Below are positions 20,693 through 30,480 of a DNA stretch of 64,000 nt, piece by piece; within the stretch, counting starts at the first letter, position 1; each line of letters opens with the position of its first letter. A program made the translations under genes and the position numbers. The notes below the pieces were generated by a model. The model saw only the letters and a program-made list of their open reading frames with translations, was not told the origin of the DNA and did not search any database. The stretch is from Prochlorococcus marinus CUG1417 (GTDB lineage: Bacteria; Cyanobacteriota; Cyanobacteriia; PCC-6307; Cyanobiaceae). The stretch spans positions 186,001 through 250,000 of the forward strand of contig NZ_JAAORN010000001.1 of assembly GCF_017695975.1 (NCBI RefSeq), written 5' to 3'.

Positions 20693-21304
20693 TTAATTTT
20701 GTTTATTGATTTGGGAGAATTCTAATTCTACAGGAGTCTCGCGCCCAAATATTGAAAGTAATGCTTTTAATTTATTTCTTTCTCCGGAAACTTCTATAAC
20801 TTCTCCCTGGAAATCCTTGAATGGACCGCTAGTTACAATGATTCTATCTTTTTCTTCAATATCTAACTTGATTACAGCTTTTTTCTCTGATGCGCGCTTA
20901 AAGATTCTATTAACTTCTTGTCTTGATAATGGTCGAGGTTTGATATGACCTCTTGATCTTCCGCTGCCTCTACCGTCTTCAGCACCTACAAAGTTAATAA
21001 CATTTGGAGTGCTTTTAACAGCCATCATTGTATCTTCATCCAAAATCATTCTAACGAGGACATAACCTGGGAAAACTTTTTCTTCAGTAGTTTGTCTGCT
21101 TCCATCTTTTTTTAATTTAATTCCTGGAGTTTGGGGAATTTCAATTTCAATGATTCTATTATTAACACCTAAAGTGACTGATCTCTGCTCAAGAGTCGCT
21201 TTTACTTTTTTTTCACAGCTTGATGCTACCTGAACGGCATACCATCTTGCGATGCTTGTATTTGCTTTTGAAGAAGCAAGGCTTGTAGTTAGTTCATTAC
21301 TCAT
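20693..21304 (-). CDS. nusG: transcription termination/antitermination factor NusG
   Basis: NusG binds RNA polymerase and couples transcription with Rho or with translation. The 203-residue protein has the NGN domain starting at ARWYAVQVASSCEKKV (about 20-135), including the VFPGYVLVRM motif, and a C-terminal KOW domain with VTSGPFKDFQGEV near 155. It is 51 bp downstream of secE and upstream of rplK, the conserved bacterial arrangement. Confidence 0.97.
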   Translation of the reverse strand: MSNELTTSLASSKANTSIARWYAVQVASSCEKKVKATLEQRSVTLGVNNRIIEIEIPQTPGIKLKKDGSRQTTEEKVFPGYVLVRMILDEDTMMAVKSTPNVINFVGAEDGRGSGRSRGHIKPRPLSRQEVNRIFKRASEKKAVIKLDIEEKDRIIVTSGPFKDFQGEVIEVSGERNKLKALLSIFGRETPVELEFSQINKQN

Positions 21305-21355
21305 TTTTCTGTAAGCTTAATTAAGATCTTTATTAATGGATATAAGGGAGATAAT

Positions 21356-21598
21356 TCAACCAAAAATTTGCGAGGCTGCCCATCCATAGAATCTGCTAAC
21401 AGAAGCAATTGCTGCAGCAGAAAAAGATACCATAATTATAACTGCTACTGATTCGCTAAAAAGTTGTTGTTTGTTAGGCCACACGACAAGTTTAAGCTCA
21501 TCGTAGGTAGATCTAAAAAAATTATTCTTTTTTTTAGGCTCTTCAACTTCAGGAGAATCCTGTTTAAGAGGTTCTTTATTAGTGGTAGGACTTGTCAC
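21356..21598 (-). CDS. secE: preprotein translocase subunit SecE
   Basis: SecE clamps SecY in the translocon. The 80-residue product has a charged N-terminus, the conserved amphipathic segment YDELKLVVWPNKQQLF near residue 32, and a single membrane helix at about 50-70. The start is GTG at 21598. Being upstream of nusG it belongs to the translation/secretion cluster. Confidence 0.93.
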   Translation of the reverse strand: MTSPTTNKEPLKQDSPEVEEPKKKNNFFRSTYDELKLVVWPNKQQLFSESVAVIIMVSFSAAAIASVSRFYGWAASQIFG

Positions 21599-21659
21599 AA
21601 AATTTTTTTTTAAATTAAGCTTTACGCTTTAATTTTATTTTAGCTTATTGATTTACTCC

Positions 21660-24416
21660 TCAGCTAGGTTTGAAAACGATCTCATCTTTTTTAGCAGGGT
21701 TAAGTTTAATTGTTATATTTTTTTTGTTTTTGAAGTTATCCTCTAAAAGTTTTGCAGCCAAGGGATTTTCTATTTGTCTTCTAAGTTCCCTGCTAAGTGG
21801 CCTAGCACCATATTCAGGTTCGTAAGAATCGTTTGCAATTTTATTAATAACTTTTTTGTCAATAGTGATATTTATTTTCTGTTCAAGAAGTAGGTTTTTT
21901 AAATCTTCTGTTTGTAAAATTATTATTTTTTGAAGCTCATCAATAGATAATGGATTAAACTTTACTACTTCGTCAATTCTATTTAAAAATTCAGGTCTAA
22001 AAATTGAAGACAATGTATTACTAATTGAATCATCTAAGATTTGTTGGTCTTTTTCTAGCTTTCCCTCACTTTTAGAAATCTTTTGTGAATACTCCAGTAT
22101 CGATTTACCGGCTAAATTGCTTGTCATAATGATTACGGTATTTTTGAAGTCTACGGTCCTTCCCTGAGAGTCCGTTAATCTTCCTTCATCTAAGACTTGT
22201 AAAAGGATATTAAAAACTTCTGAATGTGCTTTTTCTATCTCATCAAGAAGTATTACTGAATAGGGTTTACGTCTTACAGCTTCAGTTAATTGACCTCCCT
22301 CTTCATAACCAACATATCCTGGAGGAGCTCCTAAAAGTCTTGCTACGGCATTTTTCTCCATATATTCACTCATGTCTAATCTTAAAAGTGCGTCTTCTTC
22401 ATCAAATAAAGCTGTTGCAAGAGATTTTGCTAATTCTGTTTTTCCAACACCTGTAGGACCCATAAATAAAAAAGATCCGATAGGTCTTTTAGGACTTTTC
22501 ATACCAACACGAGCTCTTCTAATTGCAGCAGAAACAGCTTCTATAGCTTTTTCTTGTCCTATAACTTTTTCACTTAGTTCTGTTTCTAGATTGACTAATT
22601 TCTTGCGTTCATTTGAAACTACTTTTGAAATTGGAATACCTGTAATTTTTGAGACAACATCAGCAATATCATCAGGTTCAACTTGATATTTAAAAGGGAA
22701 ATTTCTATTTTTCTTAATTTTATTAAAGTTCTCTTCAACTTTTTGTATTTCATTCTCTATTTCATTTAACTCTTCTTCAAGCTTTTCTAAATAATCCAGA
22801 TCATTTTCAATTTCTCCATTTGATTTATCTTTGATTTGTTTGGTTAACTTATCTTCTTCTTTCATTAAAATAGATAATTGCTCCATTTCTTCCCGCAAAT
22901 TGTTCCAATTGTCCAAAAGAACATTCAGTTTTGACTCTGATTGTTGCCTCATATTCAATAATTTTTCTTGAGCTTCGATATTTTCTCCTTGCAAATTATT
23001 CAGTTTTTCATTAATAGTATGAAGTTTGTTTTCTTGTTGGAGAATTATTTGAGGCTTTTTATTAGATTCGATTTTTAACTCTGCAGCTGCTTCATCAATT
23101 AAATCTATTGCTTTATCAGGAAGACATTTATCGCTGATGTATCTGTCGGCCAATTTTGCAGAATAGATTACAGCTTCTTGAGAGATTTTTATGCCATGAT
23201 GTGATTCATATTTCTTTTTGATACCTTGCAGTATTTTTGCGCTTAATTCTACTGAAGGTTCATTAACAGCTATCTTTTGAAAGCAATTATTTAATGCCTG
23301 ATCTTTTTCAATAGTTTCACGAAATTTCTCAGGTGTTGTTGTGCCGATACATCTAAGTTCTCCCTCAGCCAGTAAGGGTTTTAAGATATTGCTAATGTCT
23401 GTAGAAGATCTGTCAGAACTTAATATTGAATGAATTTCATCAATAAATAGAATCATTCCTTGGCTTGGATTGTTAAGTTCCTGCATTATTAAGCTTAGCC
23501 TTTCTTCTAGTTGGCCTCTAAATTTTGTCCCAGAAACTAAAGCACCTAAGTCAAGCGAAATAATTTTAAAGTCTTTTAAAGAATCAGGAACTTTTTTGTC
23601 CACAATTAACTGCGCAAGTAATTTTGCAATTGAGGTTTTACCAACTCCAGGATTACCGATAAGTATAGGATTATTCTTGTTTCTTCTGCAGAGTACCCTC
23701 ATTAAATTATTGATTTCGTTTTCTCTCCCTAAAACGGGATCTAGTAAGCCTTTTTTTGCTGATTCTGTTAAATCTTTTCCATAAATTGAAAGAGCATTTT
23801 CATCTTTCTCAAATTGTTTTTTGGTTTCAATTTGAAGTTTACTTTTGGGTAATGGAACAATAGCTTCTTTAAATTTTTCTGCTTTAACTAAAGTCTCTTT
23901 GTTTGATTCAAAATTAGATTGATTATTGATTTCAAGTACTTTCTCATAATTAAAAGAATCTTTTGATTGATTAATATTTGGGAAAAACTTTAATTCTTCT
24001 TCTAATTTTTCCATCGAAAGGTTGCCTTCTTCAAAAACATAATTTCCAATTCTTAAATCTCTTCCAAGAGCAATTAGTAAATGAGGGATTTCTATGAATG
24101 TCGATCCCCATTGGCTTTTAATCTGATTCGCATTATCTAATAAAATTTCCAAATCTTCTCCGATAGTAAAAATATCTGACTCATTTATTGGAGTCTCTTC
24201 TAAAAAATCTTCTGTTATATCTAAAACTGTATCTTGGTCGATTGATAATTTTTCAATGAAAGCAAAGAATTCACTTGATGAGAACAATGTATGAATTATG
24301 TGTTCAATATTAAATTCGCTATGATCCCATTTTTTTGCTGTTTCTTCCGCTAATAAAAGAAGATTCCAACTGATATCGCTAAATAGTTCGGGACTAGTTG
24401 TAAGTGTTTCTCTCAT
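21660..24416 (-). CDS. clpB: ClpB-type AAA+ disaggregase (second, divergent copy type)
   Basis: The product (918 aa) has two AAA+ modules: Walker A GNPGVGKTS near residue 257 and GPTGVGKTE near 649, with Walker B LFIDEIH and LLDEIEKAH. A coiled-coil middle domain of about 150 residues (roughly 450-590) between the modules identifies it as ClpB-like rather than ClpA/C, and I see no ClpP-binding IGF loop. The N-terminal Clp domain is divergent. ClpB acts with DnaK to resolve aggregates. Cyanobacteria commonly carry a ClpB1 and a more divergent ClpB2; the divergent N-terminus suggests the latter. It lies 62 bp downstream of secE in the sense of the minus strand. Confidence 0.85.
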   Translation of the reverse strand: MRETLTTSPELFSDISWNLLLLAEETAKKWDHSEFNIEHIIHTLFSSSEFFAFIEKLSIDQDTVLDITEDFLEETPINESDIFTIGEDLEILLDNANQIKSQWGSTFIEIPHLLIALGRDLRIGNYVFEEGNLSMEKLEEELKFFPNINQSKDSFNYEKVLEINNQSNFESNKETLVKAEKFKEAIVPLPKSKLQIETKKQFEKDENALSIYGKDLTESAKKGLLDPVLGRENEINNLMRVLCRRNKNNPILIGNPGVGKTSIAKLLAQLIVDKKVPDSLKDFKIISLDLGALVSGTKFRGQLEERLSLIMQELNNPSQGMILFIDEIHSILSSDRSSTDISNILKPLLAEGELRCIGTTTPEKFRETIEKDQALNNCFQKIAVNEPSVELSAKILQGIKKKYESHHGIKISQEAVIYSAKLADRYISDKCLPDKAIDLIDEAAAELKIESNKKPQIILQQENKLHTINEKLNNLQGENIEAQEKLLNMRQQSESKLNVLLDNWNNLREEMEQLSILMKEEDKLTKQIKDKSNGEIENDLDYLEKLEEELNEIENEIQKVEENFNKIKKNRNFPFKYQVEPDDIADVVSKITGIPISKVVSNERKKLVNLETELSEKVIGQEKAIEAVSAAIRRARVGMKSPKRPIGSFLFMGPTGVGKTELAKSLATALFDEEDALLRLDMSEYMEKNAVARLLGAPPGYVGYEEGGQLTEAVRRKPYSVILLDEIEKAHSEVFNILLQVLDEGRLTDSQGRTVDFKNTVIIMTSNLAGKSILEYSQKISKSEGKLEKDQQILDDSISNTLSSIFRPEFLNRIDEVVKFNPLSIDELQKIIILQTEDLKNLLLEQKINITIDKKVINKIANDSYEPEYGARPLSRELRRQIENPLAAKLLEDNFKNKKNITIKLNPAKKDEIVFKPS

Positions 24417-24675
24417 AAACTATAAAAAATATAGTTGATTATCTATTAATATTCTAAATAGTATCTGCATTAATAATCATTCAATAATCTTTAAATTGTA
24501 AGATGAATTTGAAAAATATGCTTATGAGAGCGGTTGCAGGGACGTCAGAATTAATAAAAGGGTTAACTAGTATTTAAGTTGTTGTGAAATCAAAAATTAT
24601 AATTGGTTAACATATATATTTCAGATATTAGCCAAATAGTTCAGCTATTAATAGGATTTATATAGTAATAATTAA

Positions 24676-25971
<1,296 letters not shown>

Positions 25972-25975
25972 TTTT

Positions 25976-27643
25976 TTAGCGCTTAAGTTTTTCTAAACGT
26001 GAGCCTTTTCTCATACTTAATTGGCACTTTATCCAATCAATACTTATTGGTAGTGCAAAAAAAAGTGGCAACAATGCAAAATTATTTTGTTTATTGGTTA
26101 CAAGTAAAGCAGATGCAATTGATAAGCTTCCTATAAGAATTGAATGGCCTAATGTTTTTTGAGCAGTAAACATTTTTTTAAATTGCCTATCAGACTCTCC
26201 CATTCTTATTTGCAATTGTAAATCGCCCTGCTCTAATCTTTCTAAACTTTCATCTATTCTTTTGGGAATGCCAACAGCTTTTGATCCTAGTTCACCTACT
26301 TGCCTTCCAAATTGGTTAATTAAATCGTTGGGAGTTTGATTATTTGAAGTCATAAGTTCTATTAAATAAGGCTTGGTAACTGATACAAGGTTAAACCCTG
26401 GATCAAGCATTCTACCAACTCCCTCAAAAGTTGATAAAGCTCTCATAACAAAGATTAAATCTACTGGTAGTTGAAATGGTGTTTCATAAACAAGTTCGTA
26501 CAAATCTCCAGATAATTTTTCAATTACATTTGGACTAAATGGTGGAGTTAAGGCTTCTTTAAGCATCAATCTGACTAATCTTCTGACTGGTCCTACATCA
26601 ATATCTTTTGAAATTAGCCCAGCTTGTTGTAATTGACTGACAAGTGATGAGGCGTCTCTTAAAGCGGCAGCCTTAACCATCCCCCCTAATCTTGTTTGAA
26701 GATTATTTGAGATATTGCCCATCATTCCAAAATCATAAAAAATCAATTTACCTTCATTGGAAACTGCTAGATTCCCTGGATGAGGGTCTGCATGAAAAAA
26801 ACCGTAATTTACTAATTGTTTTAAATAACTGATGGCGCCTATTTCTGCGATTTTAGGTAAATCTATCTCTTGTGATTGTAATTTTTCTAAATCGCTTATT
26901 TTTGTTCCTTCTAGATAACTTAAACAAAGGACTTTTTCACTGCTCATATCCCAAATTACTTCAGGAATTTCAACATTTTCATCATCAAGAAATTGCTGTC
27001 TAAATCTTGCTGCATATTGTGCTTCACAATTAAAATCAAGCTCCTTCATGAGAACTTTCCTACACTCTTTAGCAATCTCAACCCAGTTTCTGCCTCGACT
27101 CCAATTCTTATTTTTCTGTAATAATCCTGCTATTTGCTGCATTATGCCCAAATCTATAATAAACAATTCTTTTAAATTAGGTCTTTGAACTTTAAATACT
27201 ACTTTCTTCCCATCTTTCAAAGTCGCCTTATGGACTTGCGCTAGTGATGCTGATCCAACCGGATCACATATTATTTGATCTATTTTATTAAACTTATGTC
27301 CTAGTTCCTCTCTTATAGTTTTTTCAACTTGCGCAAATGAAAAATTAGGAACTTGATCCTGCAATTTAGACAATTCCTGTATCCAGGTATTAGGAATTAA
27401 ATCAGGTCTTGCTGATAATAATTGTCCAATTTTAATAAATGCTGATCCAAGCTTTATTAATTGATTAGTAAACCACCTAGCTCTTTTAACTTGGACCCTA
27501 ATTTTTTCATTCTTCCTATTTTGGAAAATTGTAAATCTAATATTATCTACCCATAAATTTATTAAAAGAGAAATCAGAGTTATCCAAATAAGAAAGGCCC
27601 TCTTCAATTTTTTTAAACGATAATGAAGAATGTGATAAATCAT
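25976..27643 (-). CDS. ABC1/UbiB (AarF) family atypical kinase
   Basis: This 555-residue protein belongs to the UbiB/ABC1 kinase-like family: ELSKLQDQVPNFSF and KIGQLLSARPDL motifs (KxGQ) near residue 70, the Ala-rich loop GSASLAQVHKA near 129 in place of a Gly-rich loop, FFHADPHPGN near 282 as catalytic loop and YDFGMMG near 302. Two C-terminal hydrophobic segments (about 500-535) suggest membrane attachment. Cyanobacterial members are linked to prenylquinone metabolism; that role is inferred. It overlaps the upstream small gene by 4 bp. Confidence 0.9.
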   Translation of the reverse strand: MIYHILHYRLKKLKRAFLIWITLISLLINLWVDNIRFTIFQNRKNEKIRVQVKRARWFTNQLIKLGSAFIKIGQLLSARPDLIPNTWIQELSKLQDQVPNFSFAQVEKTIREELGHKFNKIDQIICDPVGSASLAQVHKATLKDGKKVVFKVQRPNLKELFIIDLGIMQQIAGLLQKNKNWSRGRNWVEIAKECRKVLMKELDFNCEAQYAARFRQQFLDDENVEIPEVIWDMSSEKVLCLSYLEGTKISDLEKLQSQEIDLPKIAEIGAISYLKQLVNYGFFHADPHPGNLAVSNEGKLIFYDFGMMGNISNNLQTRLGGMVKAAALRDASSLVSQLQQAGLISKDIDVGPVRRLVRLMLKEALTPPFSPNVIEKLSGDLYELVYETPFQLPVDLIFVMRALSTFEGVGRMLDPGFNLVSVTKPYLIELMTSNNQTPNDLINQFGRQVGELGSKAVGIPKRIDESLERLEQGDLQLQIRMGESDRQFKKMFTAQKTLGHSILIGSLSIASALLVTNKQNNFALLPLFFALPISIDWIKCQLSMRKGSRLEKLKR

Positions 27644-27957
27644 TTAATTTGATTATTTATATTTTTATTAAAGAGATCAATTTGCTTATTGATACCTTCA
27701 ATTTCATTTAAAGCTTTTTTTATTTTGGAATCTTGATAAGTTTTTGTAGACTCATTTTCTTGAATATTTTCGGCTTTTTCCAGTCTTGATGCCTCTTCGA
27801 TTATGGATTCTTTTAAACTATCAAATTCTTTTTTGAGAATTTCTGGAGCATCCTGAGCAATATTTGTTGCTTCTTCAATTTTTTCAACCAATATTTCGTT
27901 TAATTTTTCGGTTACTTTCTTAATGGCAGCTTTTAAAAGGTAATCAGAGTTGGTCAT
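27640..27957 (-). CDS. hypothetical coiled-coil protein
   Basis: I do not recognise a family. The 105-residue product is highly charged, rich in Lys, Glu, Ile and Asn, and predicted from its heptad-like spacing to be mainly helical or coiled coil. There is no signal peptide or membrane segment. It overlaps the ABC1 kinase start by 4 bp, so the two are probably expressed together. Confidence 0.6.
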   Translation of the reverse strand: MTNSDYLLKAAIKKVTEKLNEILVEKIEEATNIAQDAPEILKKEFDSLKESIIEEASRLEKAENIQENESTKTYQDSKIKKALNEIEGINKQIDLFNKNINNQIK

Positions 27958-28212
27958 GAAAAATATAATGTTTCAACGGCAATTGATTTTTCGATATGAT
28001 CTAATAATAGATCAATACAGAACATTTCACGTAACTGATCATTTTGATAATTAATTTTTTATGTTTTTCCTATGTAAGTTTGTTTCTATATTAAGCTTTT
28101 TTCTCTTTTTTCTTTTAACTTATATCTATATAAAGGTTCAGGTATTTACTTCAAAAATATCTTCTAACCAAGAACTCATCTAATGAACTACTAAAAAAGG
28201 AGTTTTTTAAAA

Positions 28213-29169
28213 TTGGAAATCATTGAGTCAGATGTAGTTATTATCGGAGGAGGCCCGGCCGGATGTACTTGCGCACTTTATACATCTCGTTCAAACTTAA
28301 AGACAGTAATTTTAGATAAAAATCCATCTGTTGGCGCCTTAGCAATAACTCATCAAATTGCTAATTATCCAGGTGTCCCGGTTGATATAAGTGGAGAGAA
28401 ATTACTTACTCTAATGAGAGAACAGGCTGTGCAATACGGCACAGATTATAGAAGAGCGCAAGTGTTTGGAATAGACGCTAGTGGAGAATGGAAAATGGTT
28501 TATACGCCAGAAGGCACTTTTAAAGCTAAAGCACTTGTACTTGCAAGTGGAGCCATGGGTAGGCCTGCATCATTTAAGGGCGAGGCGGATTTTCTTGGCA
28601 AAGGAGTAAGTTATTGTGCTACATGTGATGGGGCTTTTTATAAAAATAGAGAAGTTGCCGTTGTTGGAGTGAACAAGGAGGCAATTGAAGAGGCAACTGT
28701 TTTAACTAAATTTGCATCAACTGTGCATTGGATTACATCAAGTGATCCTAAATCAGATAATGAAGAAGCTATGGAATTGATGGACAATTCAAATATAAAA
28801 CATTGGAGTAGAACAAGATTATTGGAAATATTGGGTGATGATATGGGTGTGAATGGGGTTGTTGTAAAAAATAAAAAAGAAGAAAATCCTATCAATTTAA
28901 ATTTAGATGGAGTGTTTGTCTATATGAGTGGTTCAAAGCCGATTACTGATTTTTTAGGGGATCAAATTGCTTTAAAAGAAGATGGAGGAGTTATTGTTGA
29001 TGACTTTATGTCTACAAACTCTGATGGAGTATGGGCTATTGGAGACATAAGAAATACACCATTTAAGCAAGCCGTAGTTGCGGCTTCTGATGGATGTATT
29101 GCTGCAATGTCAATTGATAGATACCTAAATAGTCGAAAAAATATAAGAGTAGATTGGATTCATTCTTAG
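28213..29169 (+). CDS. thioredoxin-reductase-like FAD flavoprotein lacking NADPH motifs
   Basis: The 318-residue flavoprotein has the FAD-binding GGGPAGC at residues 12-18, the redox motif CATC at 135-138 and the C-terminal GDIRNTPFKQ typical of low-Mr thioredoxin reductases. The NADPH site is changed: where bacterial NTR has GGGDSA there is GVNKEA (152-157), and the HRRxxxR strand is replaced by WITSSDP. This matches pyridine-nucleotide-independent relatives described in cyanobacteria (ferredoxin-dependent FFTR or DDOR types) rather than a classical NTR. The start is TTG at 28213, supported by AAGGAG about ten bases upstream. Electron donor is inferred. Confidence 0.8.
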   Translation: MEIIESDVVIIGGGPAGCTCALYTSRSNLKTVILDKNPSVGALAITHQIANYPGVPVDISGEKLLTLMREQAVQYGTDYRRAQVFGIDASGEWKMVYTPEGTFKAKALVLASGAMGRPASFKGEADFLGKGVSYCATCDGAFYKNREVAVVGVNKEAIEEATVLTKFASTVHWITSSDPKSDNEEAMELMDNSNIKHWSRTRLLEILGDDMGVNGVVVKNKKEENPINLNLDGVFVYMSGSKPITDFLGDQIALKEDGGVIVDDFMSTNSDGVWAIGDIRNTPFKQAVVAASDGCIAAMSIDRYLNSRKNIRVDWIHS

Positions 29170-29191
29170 AAATAAATATTGCTTATTTAAG

Positions 29192-29473
29192 TTAAAGGGG
29201 TGTTGCTTCAGAAATATAAGCAACTCCTCCGTAATAGCTTAAATCGTCCCTGATGTTATCTCTCATTTTATCTATTAATTCTTGCTCACAAAAAACAATT
29301 ACATGAGCATTTGCTCCTAATCCTGTAAATTCCATATCTTCAGTAACAACTCTTTCAGGACCTCTGCCTGTCGCGTGTTTCATAACTGTATATCCAGGAA
29401 CATTAGCTTTTTCTAATGTTTTAATGATTGCATCTAGTTCTCTTTCACTAAATATCAAGTCTAATCTTTTCAT
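29192..29473 (-). CDS. sbtB: SbtB, PII-like regulator of bicarbonate transporter SbtA
   Basis: The 93-residue product has the PII fold pattern (KRLDLIFSERELDAIIKTLEKANV, then GPERVV, FTGLGANAHVIVF). It lies 2 bp downstream of sbtA in the same orientation, the arrangement known for SbtB, a trimeric adenyl-nucleotide sensor that binds and modulates SbtA. It ends at EATPL and lacks the C-terminal Cys-containing CGPxGC loop seen in freshwater cyanobacterial SbtB; only one Cys is present. Redox control through that loop is therefore not expected. Confidence 0.85.
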   Translation of the reverse strand: MKRLDLIFSERELDAIIKTLEKANVPGYTVMKHATGRGPERVVTEDMEFTGLGANAHVIVFCEQELIDKMRDNIRDDLSYYGGVAYISEATPL

Positions 29474-29475
29474 TT

Positions 29476-30474
29476 TTATAGAGGGGACAATGGGATGATG
29501 GTATTTACTAAACTCATATATATGGGAATGCCAAGAACTATATTGAATGGGAAAGTTAGACCTAGTGTAGTTGAAATGTAATAACTAGATTTAGCTTCTG
29601 GAACTGTCATCCTCATCGCTGCAGGAACTGCTAAATAAGATGCGCTTGCACATAAAACCACAAATAAAAGTGCGTTGCCAGGTCCTAAAGATAAAAATCT
29701 TGCAACGAAAACACCAATAAATGCGTTAAACAAAGGCATAAAAATGGCAAAGCCAATTAAAAATGAACCTGCACTTTTCAGTCTCGGCAATCTTTGAGCA
29801 GCAACTATTCCCATATCTAACAAGAAGAAGCATTCTGCTCCATAGAATAATTGTCCAGTAAAAGGCTCCATTTTTGCAATCCCTGAGGGATTACTTGAAG
29901 CAGTGAGAAATCCTACAATTAAGCTTGAGAGCAATAAATAAACCGATCCATTCAAAAGTGATTCGTGTAATATTGCGCTTAGATGCATTTTTCTTGATTT
30001 TGGTCTGTTTTTGGGAGCTGCGAATTTTACAAGTAATAATCCAACAATTATTGCGGGAGATTCCATTAAAGCTAAGGCGCCAACCATAAACCCATCAAAG
30101 GCTATTTTTTGACTTTCCAAAAAACTTTCTGCGGAAATAAATGTAACAGCACTAATTGATCCGTATGCGGCTGCTATTGCGGCTGAATTAAAGACATCAA
30201 ACTTAATTCTTAAAATTAAAAATCCAATTAGTGGGATTACAAGTGACATCAGTACTGCAGCACTTAAAGTAGGCAATACTTGATCAGTAAAACCACTCTT
30301 CTGTATCTCTATACCTCCTTTAAACCCAATAGCTAGTAGAAGATATAAGGAGAAGAGTTTTGGTAATGGAGCTGGTATTTCTAAATCAGATTTAAAGAGT
30401 ACTGATATTGCTCCAATCAAGAAGAAAAGAACTGGCGGGGCTAATACATTTTGCAGAATTGGATTTATTTCCAT
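29476..30474 (-). CDS. sbtA: SbtA sodium-dependent bicarbonate transporter
   Basis: This 332-residue integral membrane protein has about ten hydrophobic helices and the SbtA pattern of two inverted halves, with GGIEIQKSG near residue 53, AAYGSISAVTFISAESFLE near 103, and CASASYLAVPAAMR near 275. It symports Na+ and HCO3- across the plasma membrane to feed the carboxysome. It sits 6 bp downstream of bicA and 2 bp upstream of sbtB, so the three genes form an inorganic-carbon module. Confidence 0.88.
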   Translation of the reverse strand: MEINPILQNVLAPPVLFFLIGAISVLFKSDLEIPAPLPKLFSLYLLLAIGFKGGIEIQKSGFTDQVLPTLSAAVLMSLVIPLIGFLILRIKFDVFNSAAIAAAYGSISAVTFISAESFLESQKIAFDGFMVGALALMESPAIIVGLLLVKFAAPKNRPKSRKMHLSAILHESLLNGSVYLLLSSLIVGFLTASSNPSGIAKMEPFTGQLFYGAECFFLLDMGIVAAQRLPRLKSAGSFLIGFAIFMPLFNAFIGVFVARFLSLGPGNALLFVVLCASASYLAVPAAMRMTVPEAKSSYYISTTLGLTFPFNIVLGIPIYMSLVNTIIPLSPL

Positions 30475-30480
30475 AGATTA

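Noticed and set aside
24417-24502. Additional genes in the clpB-eno gap
   Set aside because: Apart from the 24-codon candidate reported as a finding, there is no start-bearing frame of useful length.
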